Shown piece by piece: positions 22,686-31,747 of a DNA stretch of 44,276 nucleotides; position 1 is the stretch's first letter, and each line of letters starts with the position of its first letter. The notes beneath the pieces were generated by a model. It was not told where the DNA came from. It did not search any database and saw only the letters and a program-made list of their open reading frames with translations. A program made the translations under genes and the position numbers. Origin of the DNA: Streptosporangiaceae bacterium (GTDB taxonomy: Bacteria; Actinomycetota; Actinomycetes; Streptosporangiales; Streptosporangiaceae); assembly GCA_025934635.1 (NCBI GenBank), contig JAICWX010000030.1, positions 1-44,276 of the forward strand, given 5' to 3'.

Positions 22686-24095
22686 ATGCACAGCGATCTC
22701 CGGGAACACGATTGTCACCAGGAGAACGACGAGGCGGCGGTTCCGCGCACCAAGCCGGCCGCCGCGCTGCTCTCCGTCTGCCTGGGCTTCTTCGTCATCC
22801 AGCTCGACGTCACCATCGTCAACGTGGCGCTGCCCGCCATCCAGCGCGATATCGGCGGCTCGCTGGCCGGGCTGCAGTGGGTCATCGACGCCTACACCCT
22901 CGCGCTGGCCTCGATCATGCTCACCGCCGGAGCCGCCGCTGACCGGGCGGGGGCCAAGAAGGTGTTCACCGTCGGCCTGATCGTGTTCGCCATCGGCTCG
23001 GCCGCCTGCGCGGCCGCCCCCTCGCTCGGCGTGCTGGTCGCCGCCCGGGCCGTCCAGGGCCTGGGGGCGAGCGCGCTGCTGCCGTGCTCGCTGGCGCTGA
23101 TCGTGCACCAGTTCCCCGACCCGCGGGCCCGCGCCCGGGCGCTCGGCGTGTGGGGCGGGATGGGCTCGGTGGGAGTGGCGCTCGGCCCGGTGGCCGGCGG
23201 CGCCCTGGTCGCCGCGGTCGGCTGGCGCTCGATCTTCCTCGTCAACGTGCCGATCTGCCTGGTCACGGTGGTCCTGCTGCGGCGCTTCGCGGACGAGTCG
23301 CCGGTGCACCCGGACCGCCGGGCCGACCTCCCCGGCCTGCTGCTCGGCGCGGCCATGCTGGCCGGGTTCACCGCCGCCTTCATCACCGCGGGCGAGCAGG
23401 GCTGGCTCACCCCGCTGCCCGGCGCCCTCCTGGCGGCCGGCCTGCTGGCCGGCTGGGCGTTCACCCGGGCCGAACGCCGCCACCGGAACCCCGTCCTCCC
23501 GCTGGCGCTGTTCAGGAAGCCGAACCTCAGCGGCGCCACCGGCGTCGGCCTGATCTTCAACCTGGTGCTGTACGGGTCCCTGCTCTGCCTGTCGCTCTAC
23601 CTGCAGACCCAGCGGCACGAGTCCGTGCTGGCCACCGGGCTCCTGCTGCTGCCGATGAGCGTCACGGTCGGCCTCGGCTCGCTGGCCAGCGGCCGGCTGA
23701 CCGCGCGCTTCGGGTCGCTGCCGCCGATGCTGGCCGGGCTGGCCAGCGCGGCCGCGGGCGCCGCCCTTCTCGCCACGGCGGGACCCGCCAGCCCGCTCGC
23801 GCTGATCCTGGCCGGCTCGATCCTGCTCGGCCTGGTCTCGCTGGCCATGCCCGCCATGACCGCGGCCGTGGTGGGGGCGGCGGGCCCCGAGCACGCCGGC
23901 CTGGCCAGCGGCGTCCTGAACGCCGCCCGGCAGTCCGGCGGCGCCCTCGGCGTGGCCGTCCTCGGTTCCCTGCTCGGCCACGGGCACACGCTCAGCCTGC
24001 ACGTGCCGCTCCTGGTCGCGACCGCGGGCTACCTGATCGCGATCGCCGTGGCCTGGCTCACCCTCCGGGACCGGCCCGCCGCAAGCTCCGGCTGA
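22686..24095 (+). CDS. DHA2-family MFS drug/H+ antiporter
   Basis: 469 residues, about 14 membrane helices as in EmrB/QacA-type exporters. Motif D1 is visible as LDVTIVNVALPAI. Motif A-like GAAADRAGAKKVF follows helix 2. Antiporter motif C is GPVAGGALVAAVGWRSIFLVNVP. Members expel hydrophobic drugs or metabolites by proton exchange. ATG 22686 has GGAGG only 1 nt upstream, so GGGCAGGG at 22671-22678 may be the working site. The palindrome GAACGTTC (22660-22667) just before it is operator-sized. No adjacent regulator gene, so control is unclear. Confidence 0.92.
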   Translation: MHSDLREHDCHQENDEAAVPRTKPAAALLSVCLGFFVIQLDVTIVNVALPAIQRDIGGSLAGLQWVIDAYTLALASIMLTAGAAADRAGAKKVFTVGLIVFAIGSAACAAAPSLGVLVAARAVQGLGASALLPCSLALIVHQFPDPRARARALGVWGGMGSVGVALGPVAGGALVAAVGWRSIFLVNVPICLVTVVLLRRFADESPVHPDRRADLPGLLLGAAMLAGFTAAFITAGEQGWLTPLPGALLAAGLLAGWAFTRAERRHRNPVLPLALFRKPNLSGATGVGLIFNLVLYGSLLCLSLYLQTQRHESVLATGLLLLPMSVTVGLGSLASGRLTARFGSLPPMLAGLASAAAGAALLATAGPASPLALILAGSILLGLVSLAMPAMTAAVVGAAGPEHAGLASGVLNAARQSGGALGVAVLGSLLGHGHTLSLHVPLLVATAGYLIAIAVAWLTLRDRPAASSG

Positions 24096-24164
24096 CGCCC
24101 CGCGCCGCCCGCCCGCAGCCGCTACCATGGCGGAGGTCCGAAGGGAGGACCGGAAGGGGGCCTG

Positions 24165-25742
24165 GTGGCACGCACGCCGCTGCAGCAGACTGATCCGCCG
24201 TCGGTCGGCCGGTACCGGCTGGTGGCCCGCCTCGGCGCGGGCGGGATGGGCGTCGTCTACCTGGCCGAAAGCCCGGTCGGCCAGCCGGTCGCGATCAAGG
24301 TGCTGCGCCCGGAACTGGCCGACAACCCGGAGTTCCGCACCCGGTTCGGCCGCGAGGTGGCCACGCTGACCCGGGTCCAGGGCATCTGCACCGTCCGGGT
24401 CATCGAGGCCGACACCGAGGCGCCGAAGCCGTTCCTGGTCACCGAGTACGCCGACGGCCCCTCGCTGTCCGAGTACGTGAACGACCGCGGGCCGCTCGAC
24501 CCGCGGACGCTGTACGGCCTGGCCACCGGGCTGGCGGAGGCGCTGGTGGCGATCCACGCGGCCGGGATCGTGCATCGCGACCTCAAGCCCTCGAACGTGC
24601 TGCTCACCGCGACCGGCCCGAAGGTCATCGACTTCGGCATCGCCCAGGCGCTGGACACGAGCAACCTGACCATGACCGGCATCACCGTCGGCTCGGTCGG
24701 GTACATGGCGCCCGAGCAGATCACCGGCCGGGCCGGGACCCCGGCGGACATCTTCACCTGGGCCGTGACGGTTGCCTACGCCGCCAGCGGCCAGTCCCCG
24801 TTCGGCAGCGGCACGTCCGAGTCCATGCTGTACCGGATCGTGCACCAGGCACCCGACATCGCCGCGGTCCCGCCCGGGCTGCGCCCGCTGGTCGAGGCCG
24901 CCCTGGTCAAGGACCCGCAGGCCCGGCCGACCGCCCCGCAGCTGCTGGCCGAGCTGACCCGCGGCCCGGCGGCCCCCGCCGGCGCGCACCCCGGCAGCCT
25001 CGACAATGCCACCCAGACCATCCTCGCCCAGAACTGGCATCCCACCGGCGGAGCCCCGCGCACCGGCGGAACCGCACCCCGGGGCGGACCCCCGCCCGCC
25101 GCCGCAGGCCCGTACCGGAACGGAACCCCGGCCCGGGGCCGCCGCCGCGGCGCCCTGCTCCCGATCGTGCTCGCCCTGGCGTTCGTGCTGGCCGCCGGGG
25201 GCACCGCCCTCGGCCTGGCGCTGGCCGGACGGCACAACACCAGCAACGTCGGCCCGGCCGCCTCGGGCGCGTCGACGGCCAGCACGCCGACCCAGCCCGG
25301 CCAGATCATCACGGCCAGCGACGCCAGCACGGCCCCGCCCAGCACCTCGGTCAGCACCGTCCCGGTCAGCACCCCCGCCAGTACCCCGCCGAGCACCCCC
25401 GCCAGCACCCCGGCGAGCAGCAGCCCGGCCGCGCTCCCGGTCCTCACCGCGGGCAGCTACACCGGCATGAAGCCGGCCGAGATCGCCTTCAGCGGCGACT
25501 CGACCAACGTGGTGACCAAGATCAGCTGGTCCTCCTGGACGGCCACCGGGGCCAGCGGCACGGGCACCTCGGACATCGACAGCTGCAATCCGAACTGCGC
25601 CCAGGCGCCGCCCAGCCTGGTCCCCACCACGATCACGCTCTCCGATCCGGTGGACGGGAAGTTCACCAAGATGGTCGAGGCCAGGAACGGCGGCTCCACC
25701 ACCTACACCTATCCGGCCAACTGGCCCGAGGGCGCGTCCTAA
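24165..25742 (+). CDS. Transmembrane Ser/Thr protein kinase (PknB-like)
   Basis: 525 residues. The kinase domain (16 to about 270) has the glycine loop GAGGMGVVY, ATP lysine K45 (VAIKVL), catalytic loop HRDLKPSN (D139, N144), DFG (D156) and MAPEQ. All catalytic residues are present. A Pro/Gly-rich linker leads to one membrane helix (about 328-350, LLPIVLALAFVLAAGG). Outside, a Ser/Thr/Pro-rich stalk carries a sensor-like domain of about 100 residues with a Cys pair in SCNPNC. There are no PASTA repeats, so the ligand is unknown. GTG 24165 follows GGAAGGGGG, and TACCAT at 24123-24128 can be its -10 box. Its 3' end meets the convergent kinase-aminotransferase gene with no spacer. Confidence 0.93.
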   Translation: MARTPLQQTDPPSVGRYRLVARLGAGGMGVVYLAESPVGQPVAIKVLRPELADNPEFRTRFGREVATLTRVQGICTVRVIEADTEAPKPFLVTEYADGPSLSEYVNDRGPLDPRTLYGLATGLAEALVAIHAAGIVHRDLKPSNVLLTATGPKVIDFGIAQALDTSNLTMTGITVGSVGYMAPEQITGRAGTPADIFTWAVTVAYAASGQSPFGSGTSESMLYRIVHQAPDIAAVPPGLRPLVEAALVKDPQARPTAPQLLAELTRGPAAPAGAHPGSLDNATQTILAQNWHPTGGAPRTGGTAPRGGPPPAAAGPYRNGTPARGRRRGALLPIVLALAFVLAAGGTALGLALAGRHNTSNVGPAASGASTASTPTQPGQIITASDASTAPPSTSVSTVPVSTPASTPPSTPASTPASSSPAALPVLTAGSYTGMKPAEIAFSGDSTNVVTKISWSSWTATGASGTGTSDIDSCNPNCAQAPPSLVPTTITLSDPVDGKFTKMVEARNGGSTTYTYPANWPEGAS

Positions 25743-28613
25743 CCAGCCTTCGGACAGCACCCGGTCCAGCGTGCCGGCGAAGAAGTCCGCGCCCGCGGCG
25801 TCCAGGCACAGCGGCGGCTTGATCTTGAGCACGCACATCCGGTCGCTGGTCGGCTGGATGACCACCCCCAGGCCCAGCATCCGGTCGCAGATCGCCATGG
25901 TCTCCTCGGTGGCCGGCTCCAGCGTCTCCTGGTCCCGGACGAACTCCACCCCCAGGTAGAGCCCCGACCCGTGCACGGCCCCGATCAGCGGGTGCCGCCC
26001 GGCGAGCTCTTCCAGCCTGCCCTTCAAATAGGCCCCGACGACAGCGGCATTGGCCTGCAGTCCCTCCTCCTCGATCACGTCCAGCACGGTCAGCCCGGCC
26101 ACGCAGGAAACGGGGCTGCCGCCGGTCGAGGAAAAGAAATACCCGGCGTCCCGGTACCGCCCGGCGATCTCCCGGGAGGTGATGACGGCGCCGAGCGGGT
26201 AGCCGTTGCCCATCGCCTTGGCCACCGTGACCACGTCCGGCACCACGCCCTGCTGCTCGAACCCCCAGAACCAGTGGCCCAGGCGGCCGTAGCCGACCTG
26301 GATCTCGTCCGCGATGGCCACCCCGCCGTGCCGCCTGACCTCCGCGTACACCGCGGACAGGTAACCGTCGGGCAGCGCCAGGCCGCCGGCGTTGCCGTAG
26401 AACGGCTCGGCCAGGAACGCCGCGGCCGGCCGTCCCCCGGCCGCCAGCGAGCCGATGAACGCGACCGCGTCGGCCGCGTACCGCGACGCCGCCGCTCCCC
26501 GGTACCGCCCGCGGTAGGCGTTCGGCGCGTCCACCGCGTGCACCCAGCGGGGCCGGGTGGCCAGCGCGTTCGGGTTGTCGGCGGTGGACGTGGACACGGC
26601 GTCGGTGGCGTACGTCCAGCCGTGATAGGCCTCGCGCACCGCCACCACGTCCTCGCGTCCGGTTGCGACCAGCGCCAGCCGCAGCGCCAGGTCCACCGCC
26701 TCCGACCCCGAGTTGACCAGGAACACCGTATCCAGCGGCGCCGGCAATAGCCCCGCCAGCCGCTCGGCGAACTCCGCCACCGCGCCGTAGTGGAACCGGG
26801 AGTTGGTGTTCAGCCGCCGCAGCTGCCGTGCCACCGCCGCCGAGAACCGCGGGTGCGCGTGCCCGAGTACGGTCACGTTGTTGACCATGTCCAGGTAGAC
26901 CCGCCCGTCCACGGCCGCCAGGTGATGCCGCCAGCCCCGCTCGATCCGCGGCGGCACGGCGTAATAATGCTCCTGCAACTCGGCGAACGCCGCCGCCCGC
27001 CGCGCCAGCAGATCACCGGCCGCCCCGGCCGGGATAGCGGCAGGCAGCCCGAGCAGCGGCCCCGGATCCGCCGTCAGCGCCAGCCACCCCGCCGCGTACT
27101 CCGGCCGCACCAGCCGCGGCACCTCCGGCCCCCCGGCCACCCGCACGCCCACGTGCACCGCCGTCCGGGCCGGCAGCACCGTCCCCTCGCCCGGCCCCGT
27201 CTCCCCGCCCGGCACCATCCCCCCGCCCGACACCGTGAGCTCGAGACCATCACCAGGCGAACCCAGCGAATCCAGCGCGGCCGGCCGCGCCAGCCACAGG
27301 TCCAGCCCGGTCGCCACGGTCGCGGGCGAGTCCTCGGCCAGCACCCGGGACGCGTCCAGCCGCGCCTCCCCGTACCGCGTCACCACCGCGTCCGCCCCGT
27401 CATCGAGCAACGCCAGCGCCAGCCGCCCCGCCAGTTCAGGCGAGAGCCACGCTCCCTCGTCCACCGCGTCCGAGGGCACAGAAAGGTCCAGCACCGAGAC
27501 CCGCCCCAGGTCCGCGACCGCCGTCTCCGGCGCAACCCGCGGCAGCGGCCCGGGGAAGCCGAGCTCGTTCCGTATCACGGCGGTCATGACCTCGACCGGG
27601 ACGGATACCGCCTGCTCGAAGCAGGTCCGTTCGTGTTCGAGGGCGCCGTTCACGTACTCGTTGCCGCCGTCCAGCACCGCCTGCTGCTCACCGCTTACCA
27701 CCAGCACCGCGGCCCGCAGCACCACCAGCGGCCACAGCACCGTCGCCTCCGCGGCCGACAGCGGCCGCACCGCACCGAACGCGCGCACCGCGGGCAGCAC
27801 CGAGCACGGCTCGGCCCCGGCGTGCCGCAGCACGGACGTGATCGCGACCGCGAGCTCCCCGACCGCCCACGAGCTGGTCAGGTCGCCGAAGTCGATCACC
27901 CCGTCCGGCGTCCGCCGCCCGTTCACGCCAGGGCCGACGACCGAGCAGACGACGTTGTCATCGGTCACGTCGCCGTGCACCGCCTGCCACGGCAGGTCCC
28001 CGGCCAGCGGCTCGATCCGCCGCCAGGCATCCGCCGCCGCCGAGGTCACCCGGTCCCGCAGCCCCGGATCCCGCACGTGCCCCGCCAGCACCGAGACCAC
28101 CCGGAGGCCGTGCCGCAGATCCCACTGCAGCACCCGCTCGAGCCCCGGATGAGTGAAGGAACGCAGCGCCCGGCTCACCCGCCCCGCCACCGCCCCGAGC
28201 TCCGCCACCACCCGCGGCGGCAGGTACCCCGCCCCCGCGAGGGTGCCGCCATCCAGGTACCGCAGCACCCGCCCCAGCGAGGTCCCGGAACCAACCGCCA
28301 CCTCCACCGGCCCGTGCGTCGCAACCCCGGCCCGCAGCCCGTCCACGGCGTCAACGAGCTCCGCCGCCGCGTCCTGCGCCTCGATCTCGGTCCGGCTGAA
28401 CGCCGGATTCGCGATCTTCAGCACGCCCGCCGGCCCGCCGTCCCCCTGCAGGAGGAAATTGCAGTCCTGCTGGCTGCCCAGCGGAAGAGCCCGGACCATC
28501 AGGCCGAACGAGGCAGCTGCTACCAACTCGGCCGCGTCGACCGTCACCAGCGGGACGGGGAGCCCGCCCTGCGCGAAGAAGTCGACCCCGGGCGCCTCAG
28601 GGCGTGAAGACAA
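25743..28613 (-). CDS. APH-like kinase/class III aminotransferase fusion; stop displaced
   Basis: About 957 residues to the expected end. Residues 1 to about 335 are an aminoglycoside phosphotransferase/choline kinase-like domain with HGDVTDDN (H213, D215, N220) and DFGD (D241). Residues 340-520 form a linker, possibly a decayed peptidase-like domain. Residues 525-957 are a PLP class III aminotransferase with SGSEAVDLAL, IADEIQVGYGR and Schiff-base lysine K799 (VAKAMGNGYPLG). Kinase and phospho-lyase of this type handle hydroxylysine and phosphoethanolamine in animals, and bacterial fusions are known. At the expected C-terminus (SEGW) the next codon is TTA, while TAG lies one base out of frame, so the open frame runs on to 22503 across two opposite-strand genes. 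Start TTG 28613 overlaps the upstream gene by 17 bp. Confidence 0.8.
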
Positions 28614-29580
28614 TCCGGCCTACCGTGTCGCCGTCGGCCAGCCGCTGCAGCCCGGCCGGCACCTCGTCCAGCCCGAGCCGCTCGCTGACCAGCGGCTTGA
28701 TCGACCCCTCGGCCACCATCTTGGTCAGCTGGACGTGGCAGTCCTTGATGAGGGCCGGGTTCTTGCTCGCGTACAGCCCCCAGTGCAGCCCCACGATCGC
28801 GTAGTTCTTGATCAGCGCGTGGTTCAGCGCGGCCGTCTGGATCGTCCCGCCGGCGAAGCCGATGATGAGGATCCGGCCCTCGAACGCGATGCACTTGGTG
28901 GACCGGGTGTAGGTGTCGCCGCCGACCGAGTCGTAGACCACGTCGGCGCCGCGGCCGCCGGTGACCTCCTTGACCACCTCGACGAAGTCCTGGGCGTGCC
29001 GGTCGATGACCACATCGGCGCCGAGCGCCCGGACCGCCTCGGCCTTGGCCGGGCCGCCCGCCACGCCGATGACCCGGGCCCCGGCCGCCTGGCCGAGCTG
29101 CACCGCGCCGCTGCCGACGCCGCCGGCCGCGGCGTGCACCAGCAGCGTCTCGCCCGCCTGCAGCGCCGCCCGCCGGTACAGCCCGAACCACCCGGTCTGG
29201 TACGTCACGTAGAACGCCGCCGCCTCGGCGTCGTCGAGGCCGTCCGGCGCGGGCAGCGCGGCGGCCGCGTTCATCAGGGCCAGCTCGGCGTAGGCGCCGG
29301 TCGGCATGACCGGGCCGCCGATGACCCGGTCGCCGGCCGCGAACCCGGTCACCCCGGCGCCGGCCGCCACCACCTGGCCGCACAGCTCGATCCCCGGCGT
29401 GTACGGCAGCGCCGGCTTGACCTGGTAGCCGCCCCGGCACATGAGGATGTCGGGGAAGTTCGTCGCGGCCCCCAGCACCCGCACCAGCAGCTGGCCGGGC
29501 CCGGGCTCGGGATCGGGGACCTCGGCCAGCGTCAGCACGTCGCGCGGCTCGCCCAGCTCGCGTACCTGCCATGCCTTCAC
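28597..29580 (-). CDS. NADPH:quinone oxidoreductase family zinc-less MDR protein
   Basis: 327 residues of the medium-chain dehydrogenase/quinone oxidoreductase class. The catalytic domain at the N-terminus (NFPDILMCRGGYQVKPALPYTPGIE) lacks the zinc-ligand set. The Rossmann part has AAAGGVGSGAVQLGQAAGA. The DSVGGD and IGFAGG segments are typical. It reduces quinones or activated alkenes with NADPH. GTG 29580 overlaps the SDR stop in GTGA, so translation is coupled to that gene, and its own 3' end overlaps the fusion gene. The three genes form one minus-strand operon. Confidence 0.9.
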   Translation of the reverse strand: MKAWQVRELGEPRDVLTLAEVPDPEPGPGQLLVRVLGAATNFPDILMCRGGYQVKPALPYTPGIELCGQVVAAGAGVTGFAAGDRVIGGPVMPTGAYAELALMNAAAALPAPDGLDDAEAAAFYVTYQTGWFGLYRRAALQAGETLLVHAAAGGVGSGAVQLGQAAGARVIGVAGGPAKAEAVRALGADVVIDRHAQDFVEVVKEVTGGRGADVVYDSVGGDTYTRSTKCIAFEGRILIIGFAGGTIQTAALNHALIKNYAIVGLHWGLYASKNPALIKDCHVQLTKMVAEGSIKPLVSERLGLDEVPAGLQRLADGDTVGRIVFTP

Positions 29581-30431
29581 TGGGAGATCCCCCCCTCGCC
29601 CAGCTCCTGTTGCACCGCTTCGATCCGCTGCTGCATCCGGTTCATCCCGCGCAGCCACTTGTCGGTGTCGCCCGCCCGGCCCTGGTAGTACCCGCGGACC
29701 TCCGGGTGCGGCAGGACCAGGAACTCCCCGCTGGCCAGGGCGGCCAGCAGCGCGTCGGCCACCTGCTCCGGCTCGATCGCGGCGTCGGCCAGCACCACCT
29801 TGCCGGCCTCGCCCGAGTTAGCCAGCATGTTCGTCTTCACGCCCTGGGGGCAGATGCAGTGCACGGTCAGGCCGCGGTGCCGGTAGGTCGCGGACAGCCA
29901 CTCGGCGTAGCTCTCGGCCGCGTGCTTGGTCACCGAGTAGGGCGCCGCGCCCAGCATGGTGAGCAGCCCGGCCGCCGACGCGGTCACGACCATGGTGCCG
30001 CGCCCGCGCTCCAGCCAGGCCGGCAGCAGTTCCCTGGTCGCCCGCACGTGGGCCATCACGTTGACGTCCCAGGTCTGCTGCCAGACCGCGTCCGGGGTGT
30101 CGACCGGGGTGGTGCCGCCGCCGATGCCGGCGTTGGAGCAGTAGATGTCGATCTCGTTCAGGTACTCGCGGGCGGCGGCGATGAGCTCGCTCACGCCCTT
30201 CTCGGTGCCCATGTCGCCCGGCGCCGGGTACCCGCCGATCTCCTGCGCCACCGCCACCGCCGCCTCGGTGTCCAGGTCGTTGACCACCACCCGGGCACCC
30301 GCCGCGGCCAGTCCGCGGGCCAGGGCCCGGCCGATGCCCGAGCCGGCCCCGGTCACTACCGCGCCCGCGTCCCGGATCTTGCCCGGGTTGCCTGGCATTG
30401 TGCTGTCTGCGCTGCCTGTATCGTTCGCCAC
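29577..30431 (-). CDS. SDR family NAD(P)-dependent oxidoreductase
   Basis: 284 residues. TGAGSGIG cofactor motif (about 27-34), D in VVNDLD, SNAG, catalytic YSVTK, and a longer C-terminus (WLRGMNRMQQRIEAVQQEL) seen in SDRs acting on acyl or steroid-like substrates. First gene of the SDR, quinone oxidoreductase, kinase-aminotransferase operon. GTG 30431 lacks a ribosome binding site, but TAACCT lies at -12 to -7, which favours a leaderless mRNA and supports this start over the inner ATG at codon 12. Confidence 0.9.
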   Translation of the reverse strand: MANDTGSADSTMPGNPGKIRDAGAVVTGAGSGIGRALARGLAAAGARVVVNDLDTEAAVAVAQEIGGYPAPGDMGTEKGVSELIAAAREYLNEIDIYCSNAGIGGGTTPVDTPDAVWQQTWDVNVMAHVRATRELLPAWLERGRGTMVVTASAAGLLTMLGAAPYSVTKHAAESYAEWLSATYRHRGLTVHCICPQGVKTNMLANSGEAGKVVLADAAIEPEQVADALLAALASGEFLVLPHPEVRGYYQGRAGDTDKWLRGMNRMQQRIEAVQQELGEGGISQ

Positions 30432-30437
30432 GTCGGC

Positions 30438-30443
30438 AGGTTA
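30438..30443 (-). promoter_or_regulatory. -10 box for a leaderless SDR operon transcript
   Basis: On the minus strand TAACCT sits exactly 6 nt before GTG 30431. It matches TANNNT, and RNA would start at the G of the start codon. Confidence 0.5.
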
Positions 30444-30484
30444 TCGCGCCCCCGGTCTGTCCCTAAAGGCCTGCACCCGTCCCT

Positions 30485-30952
30485 TTAAAAGCCCGCGTCC
30501 GTGACCGGCCTGCGTCCCTGGCCGATCAGGGCGGTGACGGTCGCAATGAGCTTCTCCACCCGCAGCGGCTTCTCCAGGTACTCGTCCGCGTGCCCGAGCA
30601 GCGACGGCAGCGTCGCGTCCATCGCGTGCGCGCTCGTCACCGCGACCGGCAGCGTCGGCGCCACCTGGCGCAGCGCGGCCAGCAGCTGGAGCCCGGTCAT
30701 GCCGGGCAGGTCCAGGTCGGTCAGCAGCAGGTCCCAGTGCTCGTCCGCGGCCAGCCGGAGCGCCTCGGCCGGATCGGCGGTGTGCACGACCGCGAACTGC
30801 CCCCGGTTGGCCAGCACGTGCACCGCGAACAGCGCCGCCTCCGGATCATCTTCAACGACAAGAATCCTTGGACACGCCGTAGTCGCCTGTGCCCGTGCTA
30901 CGGGTCCCCGTCGCCGCGATCCCCGCGGAGCCCGATGTTTCCCCATGCTCAT
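30485..30952 (-). CDS. Single-domain response regulator (receiver only)
   Basis: About 155 residues from ATG 30952 (ATG 30946 two codons later is also possible). A basic N-terminal tail (about 25 residues, KHRAPRGSRRR) precedes a CheY-like receiver: acidic pocket E34-D35-D36, phospho-acceptor D79 in LLLTDLDLPGMTG, switch Ser in TSAHA, and K in EKPLR. No output domain. It lies 83 bp downstream of the OmpR-type regulator on the same strand, so it probably takes phosphate from the same histidine kinase as a sink or relay. Confidence 0.85.
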   Translation of the reverse strand: MSMGKHRAPRGSRRRGPVARAQATTACPRILVVEDDPEAALFAVHVLANRGQFAVVHTADPAEALRLAADEHWDLLLTDLDLPGMTGLQLLAALRQVAPTLPVAVTSAHAMDATLPSLLGHADEYLEKPLRVEKLIATVTALIGQGRRPVTDAGF

Positions 30953-31014
30953 CGGCCCACTATGCCGGGACTGTCTTTTTTTCCCGTTGCGTCCGCGTAG
31001 CAACACAGTTGCGA

Positions 31015-31050
31015 TTATCCGGGCGCCACCTGGAGTTATCCGGGCGCCAC
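31015..31050 (-). repeat. Duplication of the response regulator gene's 3' end
   Basis: The 15-mer TTATCCGGGCGCCAC occurs at 31015-31029 and again at 31036-31050 with a 21-bp period. The second copy contains the regulator's last codons and TAA stop; the first is a spare copy just behind it. Confidence 0.8.
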
Positions 31051-31725
31051 GTACCGGTAGCCGAAACCGCGGACCGCCTCGATCGCCGCGCCGGGCTCCC
31101 CGGGCGCCTGGCCGAGCTTGCGGCGCAACCGCATGACGCCGAACTTCACCCGGTCGGGCCCGATTCCCAGCGGGTCGTTCCAGGCCAGCTTGAGCAGCTG
31201 GTCCGGGTTCAGGGTCTGGCCCGGGTGCCGGATCAGCGCGGCCAGCAGCCGGAACTCGGTCGGGGTGAGCGCGACCGCCGACCCGTCCACGCTGACCTCG
31301 CGCAGGTCCAGGCTGACCCGCAGGTGGCCGTCGTCGTAGACCTCGGCCGGCGCCTGCTGGGCCCGGGGCCGCCGGAGCAGCGCCTCGACCCGCGCCGCCA
31401 GCTCGCGGTTGCCGAACGGCTTGGTCAGGTAGTCATCGGCCCCTCCGTGCAGGCCGCGGACCTTGTCGCCCTCGTTGCCGTGCGCGGTCAGGATGAGGAC
31501 GGGCACGTCGCTCAGGTCGCGGATGCGCTCCAGCACGGCCCAGCCGTCCATCGACGGCAGCCCGATGTCGAGCACCACCAGGTCGGGCCGGTCGCTGTGG
31601 AAGGCGCGCAGGCCCTGCCGGCCGTCGGCCGAGCTGGCCACGTCCAGGCCCTGCCTGCTCAGTACGGTGCGGATGCCCAGGGAGATGTCCTGGTCGTCCT
31701 CGATCACCAGGACCCGGCCGTTCAC
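31036..31725 (-). CDS. OmpR/PhoB-type response regulator
   Basis: 229 residues. Receiver with acidic pair D10/D11 and phospho-acceptor D53 (VVLDIGLPSMDG), then T in LTAHG and K in LTKPF. A winged-helix DNA-binding domain (about 130-228) has LTPTEFRLLAALIRHPGQ and the typical ending VRGFGYRYVAPG. Start GTG 31725 is preceded by GGGAGGGG. It lies 22 bp after the histidine kinase stop, so this is an orthodox two-component pair. The target genes are not evident. Confidence 0.93.
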   Translation of the reverse strand: MNGRVLVIEDDQDISLGIRTVLSRQGLDVASSADGRQGLRAFHSDRPDLVVLDIGLPSMDGWAVLERIRDLSDVPVLILTAHGNEGDKVRGLHGGADDYLTKPFGNRELAARVEALLRRPRAQQAPAEVYDDGHLRVSLDLREVSVDGSAVALTPTEFRLLAALIRHPGQTLNPDQLLKLAWNDPLGIGPDRVKFGVMRLRRKLGQAPGEPGAAIEAVRGFGYRYVAPG

Positions 31726-31747
31726 GGCGGTTCCCCTCCCGGCCCCG

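Noticed and set aside
22503..25738. Extension of the kinase-aminotransferase frame as a true 2036-residue protein
   Set aside because: The extra sequence is low-complexity antisense of the MFS and receptor kinase genes, which both show full family motifs. The functional protein ends near 25743.
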